Source: Arthrobacter sp. B6 | GTDB taxonomy: Bacteria > Actinomycetota > Actinomycetes > Actinomycetales > Micrococcaceae | Direction of reading: 5' to 3' | DNA length: 64,000 nt | Assembly (NCBI RefSeq): GCF_001663775.1 | Contig: NZ_KV467168.1 | Location: forward strand, 697,065 to 761,064 | In this document: one piece after another, positions 33,749-41,903 of the stretch | Numbering within the stretch: position 1 is the stretch's first letter | Layout: every line of letters begins with the position of its first letter | Program-made: the position numbers and the translations under genes | The notes under the pieces: generated by a model | What the model was told of the DNA's origin: nothing | Seen by the model: only the letters and a program-made list of their open reading frames with translations | Database searches by the model: none

Positions 33749-35089
33749 CTAGAGGATGCCGAGGTTGCGCTGTAGCTCGTAGGGCGTCACCTGCAGCCGG
33801 TAGTCCTGCCATTCCGCACGCTTGTTGCGCAGGAAGTGTTCAAAAACCTGTTCGCCGAGGATCTGCGGCATCAGCTCGGATTCCTCCATGGACCGGATGG
33901 CGTCGTGGAGGCTGGCGGGCAAAGGATCGTGTCCCATGGCGCGGCGCTCCGCGGAGCTCAACGACCAGACGTCGTCCTCAGCCGCGGCCGGCAGGTCGTA
34001 GCCTTCTTCGATTCCCTTCAGTCCGGCACCCAGCAGGACCGCGTACGCCAGGTAGGGGTTCGCCGCCGAGTCGATGCCCCGGTATTCGATGCGGGCGGAC
34101 TGGCCCTTTCCGGGCTTGTAGAGCGGCACCCTGACCAGGGCCGAACGGTTGTTGTGGCCCCAGCTGAGGTAACTGGGGGCTTCCCCGCCGCCCCAGAGCC
34201 GTTTGTAGGAGTTGACGAACTGGTTGGTGACCGCCGTGAACTCGGGGGCGTGCTTGAGGATGCCGGCGATGAACTGACGCGCCGTCTTGGACAGCTGGAA
34301 TTCTGCGCCCGCTTCATAGAACGCGTTGGTGTCGCCCTCGAACAGCGAGAAGTGGGTGTGCATGCCTGAGCCCGGGTGTGTCGTGAAGGGCTTGGGCATG
34401 AATGTGGCGTAGGTGCCCTGTTGGAGGGCAACTTCCTTGATCACCGTGCGGAACGTCATGATGTTGTCCGCTGTCTGCAGCGCGTCAGCGTAGCGGAGGT
34501 CGATTTCGTTCTGGCCAGGACCGGCCTCGTGGTGGCTGAACTCCACGGAGATGCCGACGGATTCAAGCATGGTCACCGCCGTGCGGCGGAAGTCCTGGGC
34601 CACGCCGCCCGGGACGTGGTCGAAGTAGCCGCCCTCGTCGACGGGTACCGGCGAGCCATCCGGGCCGGGTTCCTGGGACTTGAGGAGGTAGAACTCGATT
34701 TCCGGGTGCGTGTAGCAGGTGAAGCCCATGTCGGCGGCCTTGGCCAGCGTGCGCTTAAGGACGTTGCGGGGGTCTGCGGCGGACGGCTCGCCGTCCGGTG
34801 TCAGGATGTCGCAGAACATCCTGGACGTCTGTTCGGTCTCCCCGCGCCAGGGAAGGATCTGGAACGTGGAGGGGTCCGGCTGGGCGAGCATGTCGGACTC
34901 GAACACACGGGCAAGGCCCTCGATGGCGGACCCGTCGAAGCCAAGGCCTTCCTCGAAGGCACCCTCTACTTCAGCGGGAGCAAGTGCCACCGATTTGAGT
35001 GAACCCACGACGTCGGTGAACCACAGGCGTACGAACCGTACGTCGCGCTCTTCGATAGTGCGCAGGACAAACTCTTGCTGGCGGTCCAT
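33749..35089 (-). CDS. glnA2: Glutamine synthetase, GlnA2 type
   Basis: A 446-aa type I GS paralogue. Core motifs are kept: VRLWFTDVVGSLKSV, GFDGSAIEG, HPEIEFYLL, HHEAGPGQNEID, HPGSGMHTHFSLF and IEYRGIDSAANPYLA. At the loop equivalent to the GlnA adenylylation site it reads AEDDVWSLSSAERR, so the modified tyrosine appears absent and GlnE would not regulate it (inference by eye alignment). Actinobacterial GlnA2 to GlnA4 include enzymes with weak GS activity or glutamylpolyamine synthetase activity. I use the ATG at 35089 with GAAGAGG before it; a TTG at 35110 would add seven residues. Confidence 0.93.
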   Translation of the reverse strand: MDRQQEFVLRTIEERDVRFVRLWFTDVVGSLKSVALAPAEVEGAFEEGLGFDGSAIEGLARVFESDMLAQPDPSTFQILPWRGETEQTSRMFCDILTPDGEPSAADPRNVLKRTLAKAADMGFTCYTHPEIEFYLLKSQEPGPDGSPVPVDEGGYFDHVPGGVAQDFRRTAVTMLESVGISVEFSHHEAGPGQNEIDLRYADALQTADNIMTFRTVIKEVALQQGTYATFMPKPFTTHPGSGMHTHFSLFEGDTNAFYEAGAEFQLSKTARQFIAGILKHAPEFTAVTNQFVNSYKRLWGGGEAPSYLSWGHNNRSALVRVPLYKPGKGQSARIEYRGIDSAANPYLAYAVLLGAGLKGIEEGYDLPAAAEDDVWSLSSAERRAMGHDPLPASLHDAIRSMEESELMPQILGEQVFEHFLRNKRAEWQDYRLQVTPYELQRNLGIL

Positions 35090-35204
35090 GATGGCCTCTT
35101 CTCCGGTCAACGTCCATGCCCCGGGTCCGCAGTTCAGGAAGCCGGCAGCAGTTCACAAACACTTTACTAAGCAATTGATGCCGATGCGGGAGCCTGCACC
35201 CCGC

Positions 35205-35220
35205 GTAACACAGCGTTAAC
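35205..35220. promoter_or_regulatory. Possible GlnR half-box upstream of glnA2
   Basis: GTAAC - n6 - TTAAC lies 116-131 bp upstream of the glnA2 start codon (reverse orientation), also readable as 11-bp-spaced repeats of TAACACAGC. One base of the second half-site departs from the GAAAC consensus and the other two half-sites are poor, so this is tentative. Confidence 0.3.
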
Positions 35221-35342
35221 ACAGCAGGAGGGGCAGCGACGCCGGGCACATCCACTGCAGGCGGTCCCGCGGGCCGGCCCACTATGACACGAATCACCCG
35301 CGCGGCGCCGACGGCCGGTAGCTAGGACGGCGGGTACCGCAC

Positions 35343-35348
35343 TACGCT
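35343..35348 (+). promoter_or_regulatory. -10 element of panB (leaderless start inferred)
   Basis: TACGCT ends six bases before the panB ATG and no Shine-Dalgarno is present. Confidence 0.4.
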
Positions 35349-35354
35349 CTTGCC

Positions 35355-36260
35355 ATGGCCTCAAGCAATAGCTCTGACTCACGCGCGTCCGCTGAAGTAC
35401 CCGCACCGTACGGACACGGCCCTGCACCAGCGACGGCGCCGTCGTCGGAAGCCGCTCCCAAGCCTGCCGCCAAGGTCCGCATCCACCACCTCCAGCAGGC
35501 GAAACGGGACGGAACCCGGTTCGCGATGCTGACCGCCTACGAACAGTACACCGCGGAGATTTTTGACCAGGCCGGCATTGAAGTGCTGCTGGTGGGTGAC
35601 TCCGCGTCCAACAACGTGTTCGGCAATGAGACCAGCCTGCCCGTCACCGTGGACGAACTCCTTCCCCTTTGCCGTGCAGTGGCGAGGTCCGCCAAGCGGG
35701 CCATGGTGGTGGCAGACCTCCCCTTCGGCAGTTACGAGGTTTCGCCCCAGCAGGCTGTGGCCACCGGCGTCCGCTTCCTCAAGGAAGGGCTTGCCCAGGC
35801 AGTCAAAATCGAGGGTGGCGCGTTCTACGCCGAGACGGTGCGCGCCATGGTCCAGGCCGGAATCCCTGTGATGGCCCACATTGGCTTTACGCCGCAGAGC
35901 GAACATGCCCTGGGCGGCTACCGCGTGCAGGGCCGCGGGGATGACGCCCGGCGGCTGATTGACGACGCCGTGGCGCTGGCTGAAGCGGGCGCGTTCAGCA
36001 TCCTGATGGAAATGGTTCCCGCCGGTACAGCCGCCGCCGTCGACGCTGCGGTCAGCGTCCCCACAGTTGGCATCGGCGCAGGCAAGGAGACAACGGGCCA
36101 GGTACTCGTCTGGCAGGACATGGCCGGCCTCCGTGGCGGAAAAATGGCGAAGTTCGTCAAGCAGTACGCGGACCTGCGCAGCACCCTCAGCGACGCAGCA
36201 AAGGCCTACGGGGACGATGTCCGCTCAGGCCAGTTCCCCGGTCCGGAGCACTCCTTTTAG
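35355..36260 (+). CDS. panB: 3-methyl-2-oxobutanoate hydroxymethyltransferase
   Basis: A 301-aa PanB makes ketopantoate from 2-oxoisovalerate and methylene-tetrahydrofolate, the first committed step to pantothenate and CoA. After a disordered 40-residue Ser/Pro/Ala-rich N-terminus, the barrel shows [30 protein letters not shown] (magnesium and substrate loop), [18 protein letters not shown] and the catalytic region [13 protein letters not shown]. The actinobacterial form has SNNVFGNE where many bacteria have LGMVVLG. panB close to glnA2 and glnE is also the Mycobacterium order. It is divergent from glnA2. Confidence 0.96.
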   Translation: MASSNSSDSRASAEVPAPYGHGPAPATAPSSEAAPKPAAKVRIHHLQQAKRDGTRFAMLTAYEQYTAEIFDQAGIEVLLVGDSASNNVFGNETSLPVTVDELLPLCRAVARSAKRAMVVADLPFGSYEVSPQQAVATGVRFLKEGLAQAVKIEGGAFYAETVRAMVQAGIPVMAHIGFTPQSEHALGGYRVQGRGDDARRLIDDAVALAEAGAFSILMEMVPAGTAAAVDAAVSVPTVGIGAGKETTGQVLVWQDMAGLRGGKMAKFVKQYADLRSTLSDAAKAYGDDVRSGQFPGPEHSF

Positions 36261-36323
36261 CTTCCTGTCCACGTCGCGTTCTGGCCGCCCACGGCGCAGT
36301 TCGCGGGCCCGCAGGCACCGGCC

Positions 36324-36491
36324 TCAGTCGTCGTCGTCGCCCTTTTCCCAGGCCTCATTCCGGGCCCGGACCTTTTCCAGCGCGTGTTCCGCCTCGTCGC
36401 GCGTCTTATAGGGGCCAATGAGTTGGCTCCAGTCGGAGAGCGCATCCTCTTCCACCTCGTGGGTGTTGACGTTGTACCAGTACTCAGTCAT
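36324..36491 (-). CDS. Small SPOR-like protein
   Basis: A 55-aa acidic protein, MTEYWYNVNTHEVEEDAL, ending in a Glu/Asp-rich tail. The segment YWYNVNTHEVEE...GPYKTRDEAEHALEKVRARN matches small actinobacterial proteins annotated as SPOR domain-containing, though it lacks a membrane anchor and peptidoglycan-binding has not been shown for these. The ATG has AGAGGA eight bases upstream. It ends convergently with panB and is divergent from map. Confidence 0.8.
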   Translation of the reverse strand: MTEYWYNVNTHEVEEDALSDWSQLIGPYKTRDEAEHALEKVRARNEAWEKGDDDD

Positions 36492-36590
36492 TGCGATTCC
36501 TCTTTCCGACGGCAAGGTTCCGGCTGCGGTGCCGCGACGTGATCCACGTAACGTAATCGCGTACGCGGCTCCGATCCGGACTCCGGTTAC

Positions 36591-36617
36591 TTGGCGTTCT
36601 GCGGTGCCTTATATGAT
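36591..36617 (+). promoter_or_regulatory. Promoter of map (leaderless start inferred)
   Basis: -35 TTGGCG (36591-36596), 15-bp spacer, -10 TATGAT (36612-36617). Six bases separate the -10 from the ATG and no ribosome site exists, so the transcript probably begins at the ATG. Confidence 0.5.
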
Positions 36618-36623
36618 CAATCT

Positions 36624-37502
36624 ATGCCTTCCCTAGCCTCGACTGCACCCACCGGCACCCTCACCCCGGGAACCGTCAGCCCGCAGCGTCCTGTACCGGC
36701 GTCCATCCCGCGCCCTGAGTACGTTGGGAAACCCGGTCCGGCAAAGTTCACCGGCTCAGAGGTCAAGTCCGCTGAGACAGTGGAGAAGATCCGGATTGCG
36801 GCCAGGATCGCCGCCCAGGCCATCGTTGAGGTTGGCAAGCACATCAGGCCGGGAGTCACTACCGACCAACTGGACAAGGTGGGACATGATTTCCTCCTGG
36901 ACCACAAGGCCTACCCGTCCACACTGGGCTACCGTGGTTTCCCGAAATCCCTGTGCTCTTCACTCAATGAAGTCATCTGCCATGGCATCCCGGACAGCAC
37001 GGTTGTCCAGGACGGCGACATCATCAACATCGACATCACGGCGTTTATTAACGGAGTGCATGGCGACACAAACTACACCTTCCTGGTGGGAGACGTGGAC
37101 GAGGAGTCGCGCCTCCTCGTCGAACGTACGCAGGAATCCCTGAACCGTGCCATCAAGGCTGTGGCCCCCGGCCGTGAGATCAATGTGATCGGCCGCGCCA
37201 TCCAGTCATATGCCAAGCGCTTCGGCTACGGTGTGGTGCGGGACTTCACCGGCCACGGCGTTGGTGAGGCGTTCCACACTGGCCTGATCATCCCGCACTA
37301 TGACGCCGCCCCCGCCTACAGCACCGTGATCGAGGCCGGCATGGTCTTCACCATCGAACCCATGCTGACCCTCGGCACCGCGGAATGGGACATGTGGGCG
37401 GATGACTGGACCGTGGTCACCCGCGACCGCAAACGGACAGCCCAGTTCGAACACACGCTCCTGGTGACCGAGTCCGGAGCCGAAATCCTCACCCTGCCCT
37501 GA
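36624..37502 (+). CDS. map: Type I methionine aminopeptidase
   Basis: A 292-aa cobalt/manganese-type enzyme that removes initiator methionine. An N-terminal extension with Pro-rich sequence ([20 protein letters not shown]) marks the type Ic form of actinobacteria, which interacts with the ribosome. Metal ligands are in [19 protein letters not shown] (two Asp), GHGVGEAFH (His), FTIEPML (Glu) and [12 protein letters not shown] (Glu). I start at the ATG at 36624, where the protein sequence begins MPSLASTAP; an upstream in-frame start at 36591 would fall inside the inferred promoter. Confidence 0.95.
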   Translation: MPSLASTAPTGTLTPGTVSPQRPVPASIPRPEYVGKPGPAKFTGSEVKSAETVEKIRIAARIAAQAIVEVGKHIRPGVTTDQLDKVGHDFLLDHKAYPSTLGYRGFPKSLCSSLNEVICHGIPDSTVVQDGDIINIDITAFINGVHGDTNYTFLVGDVDEESRLLVERTQESLNRAIKAVAPGREINVIGRAIQSYAKRFGYGVVRDFTGHGVGEAFHTGLIIPHYDAAPAYSTVIEAGMVFTIEPMLTLGTAEWDMWADDWTVVTRDRKRTAQFEHTLLVTESGAEILTLP

Positions 37503-37572
37503 GCCACCCCAGTTTTAGGTCAGCTCCCAGGCCGACCTCCCCTGCCCGCCCACTGCCACGAACGGAACCACA

Positions 37573-38376
37573 TTGGCCAAGAAGGACGAAAAGTCGCACA
37601 AGAACGCCCCGCTGATCGGCATCGACATCGGCGGCACGGGAATCAAGGGCGGCATTGTCGACCTGAAGAAGGGCAAGCTCCTCGGTGAGCGGTTCCGCGT
37701 GCCCACGCCGCAGCCCGCCACCCCTGAGGCCGTGGCTGAAGTCGTGGCGCAGGTGGTGACCGAGCTCTCCGCACGGCCCGACGCGCCCGTTGCCGGCTCC
37801 CCCGTGGGCGTCACTTTCCCGGGCATCATCCAGCACGGCGTGGTCCACTCCGCTGCCAATGTGGACAAGAGCTGGCTCAACACAGACATTGACGCGCTGC
37901 TCACCGCCCGGCTTGGCCGTCCCGTGGAGGTCATCAACGACGCCGACGCCGCCGGCCTGGCCGAAGCACGGTATGGCGCGGGCAAGGGCGTGGACGGAAC
38001 CGTCCTGGTGATCACCTTGGGCACCGGGATTGGCTCAGCCTTCATTTTCGACGGCCGCCTCGTCCCCAACGCAGAACTGGGGCACCTGGAGATCGACGGC
38101 TTTGACGCCGAAAGCAAAGCTTCCGCGGTGGCCCGCGAGCGTGACGGCCTGAGCTGGGAAGAATACAGCGTGCTGCTCCAGCGCTACTTCTCCCACGTTG
38201 AGTTCCTCTTCTCGCCCGAACTGTTCATTGTGGGCGGCGGCATCTCCAAGCGGGCCGACGAGTACCTTCCGCACATGAAGCTCCGCACCCCGATCGTTCC
38301 GGCCGAGTTGAAGAACGAGGCCGGAATCGTGGGCGCCGCCATCGAGATCGCCCTGAAGCACAAGCTCTCGAAGTAA
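37573..38376 (+). CDS. ppgK: Polyphosphate glucokinase
   Basis: A 267-aa ROK-family kinase that phosphorylates glucose with polyphosphate or ATP, a typical actinobacterial enzyme. The phosphate-1 motif is [18 protein letters not shown] sugar-binding [14 protein letters not shown], the [13 protein letters not shown] loop and the C-terminal [15 protein letters not shown] are all visible. The PPGK subgroup is preferred over other ROK kinases because of [19 protein letters not shown]. The start is a TTG with ACGGA upstream. It follows map by 70 bp on the same strand and may share its transcript. Confidence 0.93.
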   Translation: MAKKDEKSHKNAPLIGIDIGGTGIKGGIVDLKKGKLLGERFRVPTPQPATPEAVAEVVAQVVTELSARPDAPVAGSPVGVTFPGIIQHGVVHSAANVDKSWLNTDIDALLTARLGRPVEVINDADAAGLAEARYGAGKGVDGTVLVITLGTGIGSAFIFDGRLVPNAELGHLEIDGFDAESKASAVARERDGLSWEEYSVLLQRYFSHVEFLFSPELFIVGGGISKRADEYLPHMKLRTPIVPAELKNEAGIVGAAIEIALKHKLSK

Positions 38377-38403
38377 CTTTGGACTGACTGCCGGGGATGC
38401 ACC

Positions 38404-38617
38404 CGGCGTCGCGATTGTCACCGGCGCAAGCCGCGGAATCGGTGCCCCGCGCGGCACGGGCGCGGCACGCCGTCGTCGTCTGGGACTGCTCGACACCGCC
38501 ACAGGGCTCGGACCGCTCACGGCAGCCCTGGATACGGTCAAGTGAGTGGCGGCCGGGCAGTCTCGTGACGCGGGCTACATCATCGGCCCGGTGCTGCCGG
38601 TCGCAGGTGGAAGGTAG
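38404..38617 (+). pseudogene. Remnant of a short-chain dehydrogenase/reductase gene
   Basis: In one frame the segment begins GVAIVTGASRGIGA, the NAD-binding N-terminus of an SDR. After a shift to another frame it continues RARHAVVVWDCS, the second beta strand with its cofactor-selecting Asp, and back in the first frame LGPLTAALDTVK followed by a stop. About 30 bases later, again in the first frame, comes GYIIGPVLPVAGGR and a stop, the typical SDR C-terminus. The central region with the catalytic Tyr-x3-Lys is gone. It is therefore a decayed gene with a large internal deletion, and it explains most of the 320-base gap between ppgK and nrdR. Confidence 0.75.
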
Positions 38618-38696
38618 CCGGCAACGGAACCGGGCGATATACGGGCAGCGGTGCCGGTGGTGACTGCGGCTTCCCCTCCGCTGCCACCACCGGAAT

Positions 38697-39212
38697 CTAG
38701 AGTGAGCTCTTCTCGGAGCTCGGTGCGCCCTTGGCTGTTTCCGCCGCGGCGGCTTTGGCGTCCTGCTCCGACTCGTGGCGGAGCAGGGAGATGGCCGTTT
38801 CAAAGTCCTCAAGGGATTCGAAGGCCTGGTACACGCTGGCGAACCGAAGGTAGGCCACCTTGTCCAGCTTCTGCAGTGGACCCAGGATAACCAGCCCTAC
38901 TTCATGGGCATCGATTTCGGCAGCCCCCGAGGCCCGGATCTGCTCCTCGACCTCCTGCGCCAGAAGGGCAAGATCGTCCTCGCTGACCGGCCTGCCCTGG
39001 CACGCCTTACGGACGCCGTTGATGACCTTGCTGCGGCTGAAGGGCTCGCCGACGCCCGAACGTTTGATGACCGAAAGGCTGGTGGTTTCGACGGTAGTGA
39101 ACCTGCGGCCGCATTCGGGGCACTGCCTGCGCCGCCTGATTGCAGAGCCATCGTCCGCCATGCGGCTGTCCACCACGCGCGAATCCGGATTGCGGCAGAA
39201 CGGACAGTACAT
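38697..39212 (-). CDS. nrdR: Transcriptional repressor NrdR
   Basis: A 171-aa nucleotide-sensing repressor of ribonucleotide reductase genes. The N-terminal zinc ribbon has CPFC (residues 3-6) and CPEC with flanking arginines ([15 protein letters not shown]). The ATP-cone follows ([16 protein letters not shown]...[12 protein letters not shown]). The tail after about 150 is Ala/Glu-rich and variable. Two matching NrdR-type boxes lie directly upstream, so the gene is probably autoregulated. The ribonucleotide reductase genes themselves are not in the window. hisD lies upstream on the same strand, but nrdR has its own promoter. Confidence 0.95.
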   Translation of the reverse strand: MYCPFCRNPDSRVVDSRMADDGSAIRRRRQCPECGRRFTTVETTSLSVIKRSGVGEPFSRSKVINGVRKACQGRPVSEDDLALLAQEVEEQIRASGAAEIDAHEVGLVILGPLQKLDKVAYLRFASVYQAFESLEDFETAISLLRHESEQDAKAAAAETAKGAPSSEKSSL

Positions 39213-39267
39213 GGTGTCCCTCTCTCGCTCTGTCGGCAGCTGGCCTGCGGGCCGATGTCCAGCTACC

Positions 39268-39297
39268 AGTCTACGACTACATGTTGCGTAATAACAA
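39268..39297 (-). promoter_or_regulatory. Promoter of nrdR
   Basis: On the minus strand -35 TTGTTA (39297-39292), 18-bp spacer, -10 TAGACT (39273-39268), about 55 bp before the start codon. NrdR box 1 fills the spacer. Confidence 0.5.
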
Positions 39298-39319
39298 GCC
39301 TGTAATTACTACATGTAGT
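39276..39319. promoter_or_regulatory. Tandem NrdR-type boxes
   Basis: Box 1 ACTACATGTTGC (39276-39287) and box 2 ACTACATGTAGT (39308-39319) fit the core ACWATATATWGT of NrdR boxes with C/G in the two central-flanking positions. Their centres are 32 bp apart, about three helical turns, the phasing seen in known NrdR operators. Confidence 0.65.
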
Positions 39320-39344
39320 GCTTTCCCCACACGTCCCAGAGGCG

Positions 39345-40721
39345 TTACGCCGGGCTGCCGAAGCGGACGGTCACGGCGTCCCCGTGGGCCGGAAGGTCTT
39401 CCGCGCCGGCCAGGCTGACGATGTGCCCACTGACCTCGTGCAGGGCCTCCCTGGTGTAGTTGATCACCTGGATTGCGCGCAGGAACGTGGTCACGTTCAG
39501 CCCGGAGGAGAAAGCCGCGGTTCCGCTGGTGGGCAGGACGTGGTTGGAACCGGCGCAGTAGTCCCCCAGGCTCACGGGGCTGTAGTCGCCCACAAAGATG
39601 GCGCCGGCGTTCCGAATGCGCGCTGCCACACCAGCCGCGTCCGCTGTCATGATTTCGAGGTGTTCGGCCGCGTAGGCGTCGCAGGCCGCGACGCCCTGTT
39701 CAAGGTCATCCACCAGCACCACGCCGGACTGGGGGCCGGAAAGCGCCTCCCGGACCCGCTCGGAATGCCTGGTCGCTGCGGCCTGGCTGTTGAGCTCCGT
39801 CCGCACTGCGGCAGCGAGTGCCTCCGAATCAGTGATAAGGACCGAGGCTGCCCTGGGATCGTGCTCGGCCTGGCTGATGAGATCCGCCGCCACCAAAGCC
39901 GGCCGGGCCGTGGAGTCCGCCAGGATGGCAATTTCGGTGGTGCCGGCCTCCGAGTCGATGCCAACGACGCCTTTAACCAGCCGCTTCGCGGTGGCCACGA
40001 AGATGTTGCCAGGTCCTGTGACAACGTCCACCGGCTCCAACGCGGCCCCCGCCGCGGTTGCGTCCACGCCATAGGCAAACGCAGCGATGGCCTGCGCACC
40101 GCCGATCGCGTAGACCTCTTCGATGCCCAGCAAGGCTGCAGCGGCCAGGATGGTCGGGTGGGGAAGGCCACCGAAGTCCTTTTGTGGAGGCGATGCCAGC
40201 GCGATCGAGGCCACTCCCGCTGCAAGGGCGGGGACAACGTTCATGATGACCGACGACGGGTACACGGCCAGGCCGCCCGGGACGTAGAGCCCCACCCTGG
40301 CAACCGGAACCCAGTTCTGGCTCACGACCGCACCGTCGCCGAGTTCGACGTCGATATTCCGCGGGCGCTGGCTGTCAGCGAACCGCCGTGCCCGGCTGAT
40401 GGACTCCTCGAGTGCCTTCCGCACGGCCGGGTCCAGTTCCGCCAGTGCGCGCGCCAAGGCCTCGGCCGGCACGCGCGGGTGGTCCTGGTCCACGCCGTCG
40501 AACCGCTGCGCAAAATCGGCTAGCGCAGCGTAACCGCGCCGGCGGACGTCAGCGATGATATCCAGGACCTTCTGTTCGGCGTCTGCCACCGTCTGCTCCT
40601 GGGCACGCGGAACGGCTGCGCGCAGTCCGGCCAGTGTCAGGCCCTTGCCGCGGAGGTCGACGGTGCGGAAGCTGACGGGTGGGGCAGAAGGGGTGGCAGG
40701 AAACTCAGGAGAATTGGTCAC
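39345..40721 (-). CDS. hisD: Histidinol dehydrogenase
   Basis: A 458-aa zinc enzyme that oxidises histidinol to histidine in two NAD+-dependent steps, the end of histidine synthesis. Characteristic segments are [45 protein letters not shown], the zinc-site region [11 protein letters not shown] and [11 protein letters not shown]. The start is a GTG. It lies nine bases after the stop of the upstream membrane protein gene, so they form one unit. The rest of the his operon, which often follows hisD in actinobacteria, is not here. Confidence 0.95.
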   Translation of the reverse strand: MTNSPEFPATPSAPPVSFRTVDLRGKGLTLAGLRAAVPRAQEQTVADAEQKVLDIIADVRRRGYAALADFAQRFDGVDQDHPRVPAEALARALAELDPAVRKALEESISRARRFADSQRPRNIDVELGDGAVVSQNWVPVARVGLYVPGGLAVYPSSVIMNVVPALAAGVASIALASPPQKDFGGLPHPTILAAAALLGIEEVYAIGGAQAIAAFAYGVDATAAGAALEPVDVVTGPGNIFVATAKRLVKGVVGIDSEAGTTEIAILADSTARPALVAADLISQAEHDPRAASVLITDSEALAAAVRTELNSQAAATRHSERVREALSGPQSGVVLVDDLEQGVAACDAYAAEHLEIMTADAAGVAARIRNAGAIFVGDYSPVSLGDYCAGSNHVLPTSGTAAFSSGLNVTTFLRAIQVINYTREALHEVSGHIVSLAGAEDLPAHGDAVTVRFGSPA

Positions 40722-40730
40722 CGGTCCATT

Positions 40731-41264
40731 TTACGCGCCGGGAGCGCCACCTCCGGCGACGGACCCGGCGGTTCCTTCGGGTCCGTGCTTCAGGAGCGTC
40801 AGGAGGCTGAAAGCAAAGGTGCCGATGGCGGTGGCCGCCGGCCAGAGCAGCAGTACTGGCAGCGACCGCAGCGAGAAGGCAACACTGGCATTGAGGGAAG
40901 TATCAGCCGGCGCTCCCCACAGTTGCGACGCGAACATGCCCACCTGCCAGGCAACGACGGCTCCGGCCAGGCTGCCGGTCAGGGCAAGCAGCAGGTCCTC
41001 CTGCCGGGGGCGCCTGGATTTGTCAGTGACGAACACGGCCAGCAGGCATCCGGCCAAAACGAACAGGCCGGCCAGCGTCAGGTCCCTGGGCAGCCATACG
41101 TCCGGATTGGTTCCCTCCCCCAGTGCGGGGTCCCTGGTAATGAGGTTCAAACCACCCGGTGCAAGCAGCCACCAAAGCAGGCCAACGGGGATCCCACCGG
41201 CCGTTGCGGCGGCGAACCAGGCCCATGGAAGCCGTTCAGTGCGCCGCCGAATGCGTTGTGTCAT
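40731..41264 (-). CDS. Membrane protein of unknown function upstream of hisD
   Basis: A 177-aa protein with four hydrophobic segments: WAWFAAATAGGIPVGLLWWL, LTLAGLFVLAGCLLAVFV, LLALTGSLAGAVVAWQVG and LPVLLLWPAATAIGTFAF. The order and the short DKSRRPRQED loop recall the DUF2567 type of actinobacterial four-helix proteins, but I am not certain. Its gene abuts hisD and is probably co-transcribed, without a clear functional link. The ATG has AAGG about nine bases upstream. Confidence 0.7.
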   Translation of the reverse strand: MTQRIRRRTERLPWAWFAAATAGGIPVGLLWWLLAPGGLNLITRDPALGEGTNPDVWLPRDLTLAGLFVLAGCLLAVFVTDKSRRPRQEDLLLALTGSLAGAVVAWQVGMFASQLWGAPADTSLNASVAFSLRSLPVLLLWPAATAIGTFAFSLLTLLKHGPEGTAGSVAGGGAPGA

Positions 41265-41348
41265 GAAACAAACCTTAACAAATGTTCAAGCCCCTCAACC
41301 GGGGGACGTGGGGGTAAACAGTTTCACTGCGGTGGTGCCTGACCCATA

Positions 41349-41360
41349 CTCTTATAAGAG
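41349..41360. promoter_or_regulatory. Palindrome over the -10 region of the flavin reductase gene
   Basis: CTCTTATAAGAG is a perfect 12-bp dyad containing a TATAAG -10-like hexamer, 25 bp before the start codon. A protein bound here would block the promoter. Confidence 0.45.
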
Positions 41361-41384
41361 AGTCAAGTCCCGTGCAGGAAATTT

Positions 41385-41900
41385 ATGGAGTTTTTCATTG
41401 TGAGCGAAGACCGCGTGCCATTCGAACGTACGTTCAGGGAAATGTTCCGCCGTCATGCGGCCGGCGTGGCCATCATCACCGTCAATTACCAGGGCCAGCC
41501 ATATGGGTTCACGGCAACGTCGGTCGCGTCGCTTTCCGCCCAGCCGCCGCGGTTTACGTTTAACATGGCCCGGAGTTCCAGCTCCTGGCCCGCCGTAGCA
41601 AACACTACCCACATCGGCGTGCACATGCTGGGGCTCGAAAACCAGGAACTTGCAGACCGCTTCGCCCGCACCAAGGACCGGTTCGGCGGCGACCACTGGG
41701 AGCTGGGCCCGCACGATGTCCCCGTCCTCAAGGACGTGGCCGGGTGGCTGATCGGGAAGATCCAGATGAGGCTCTCCTTCGAAAACAACGCCGTTGTGGT
41801 GGTCGAGGTCGTTGACGGCCAGGTGGGCGGGGACGGGTCGCCGCTGCTGTACCACTCCGGCGGCTACAGCCAGCCTGTCCCCCTGGACTACGAAATCTAG
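41385..41900 (+). CDS. Flavin reductase family protein (flavin-binding split barrel)
   Basis: A 171-aa FMN-binding protein of the flavin reductase domain class: FREMFRRHAAGVAIITVNYQG, GFTATSVASLSAQPPRFTFNM and HIGVHMLGLENQELADRFA. Relatives supply reduced flavin to two-component monooxygenases or act as stand-alone oxidoreductases; no monooxygenase partner gene lies nearby. The ATG has AGGAA five bases upstream. It ends three bases from the dnaE stop on the opposite strand, so the two convergent genes share no visible terminator. Confidence 0.88.
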   Translation: MEFFIVSEDRVPFERTFREMFRRHAAGVAIITVNYQGQPYGFTATSVASLSAQPPRFTFNMARSSSSWPAVANTTHIGVHMLGLENQELADRFARTKDRFGGDHWELGPHDVPVLKDVAGWLIGKIQMRLSFENNAVVVVEVVDGQVGGDGSPLLYHSGGYSQPVPLDYEI

Positions 41901-41903
41901 CTG

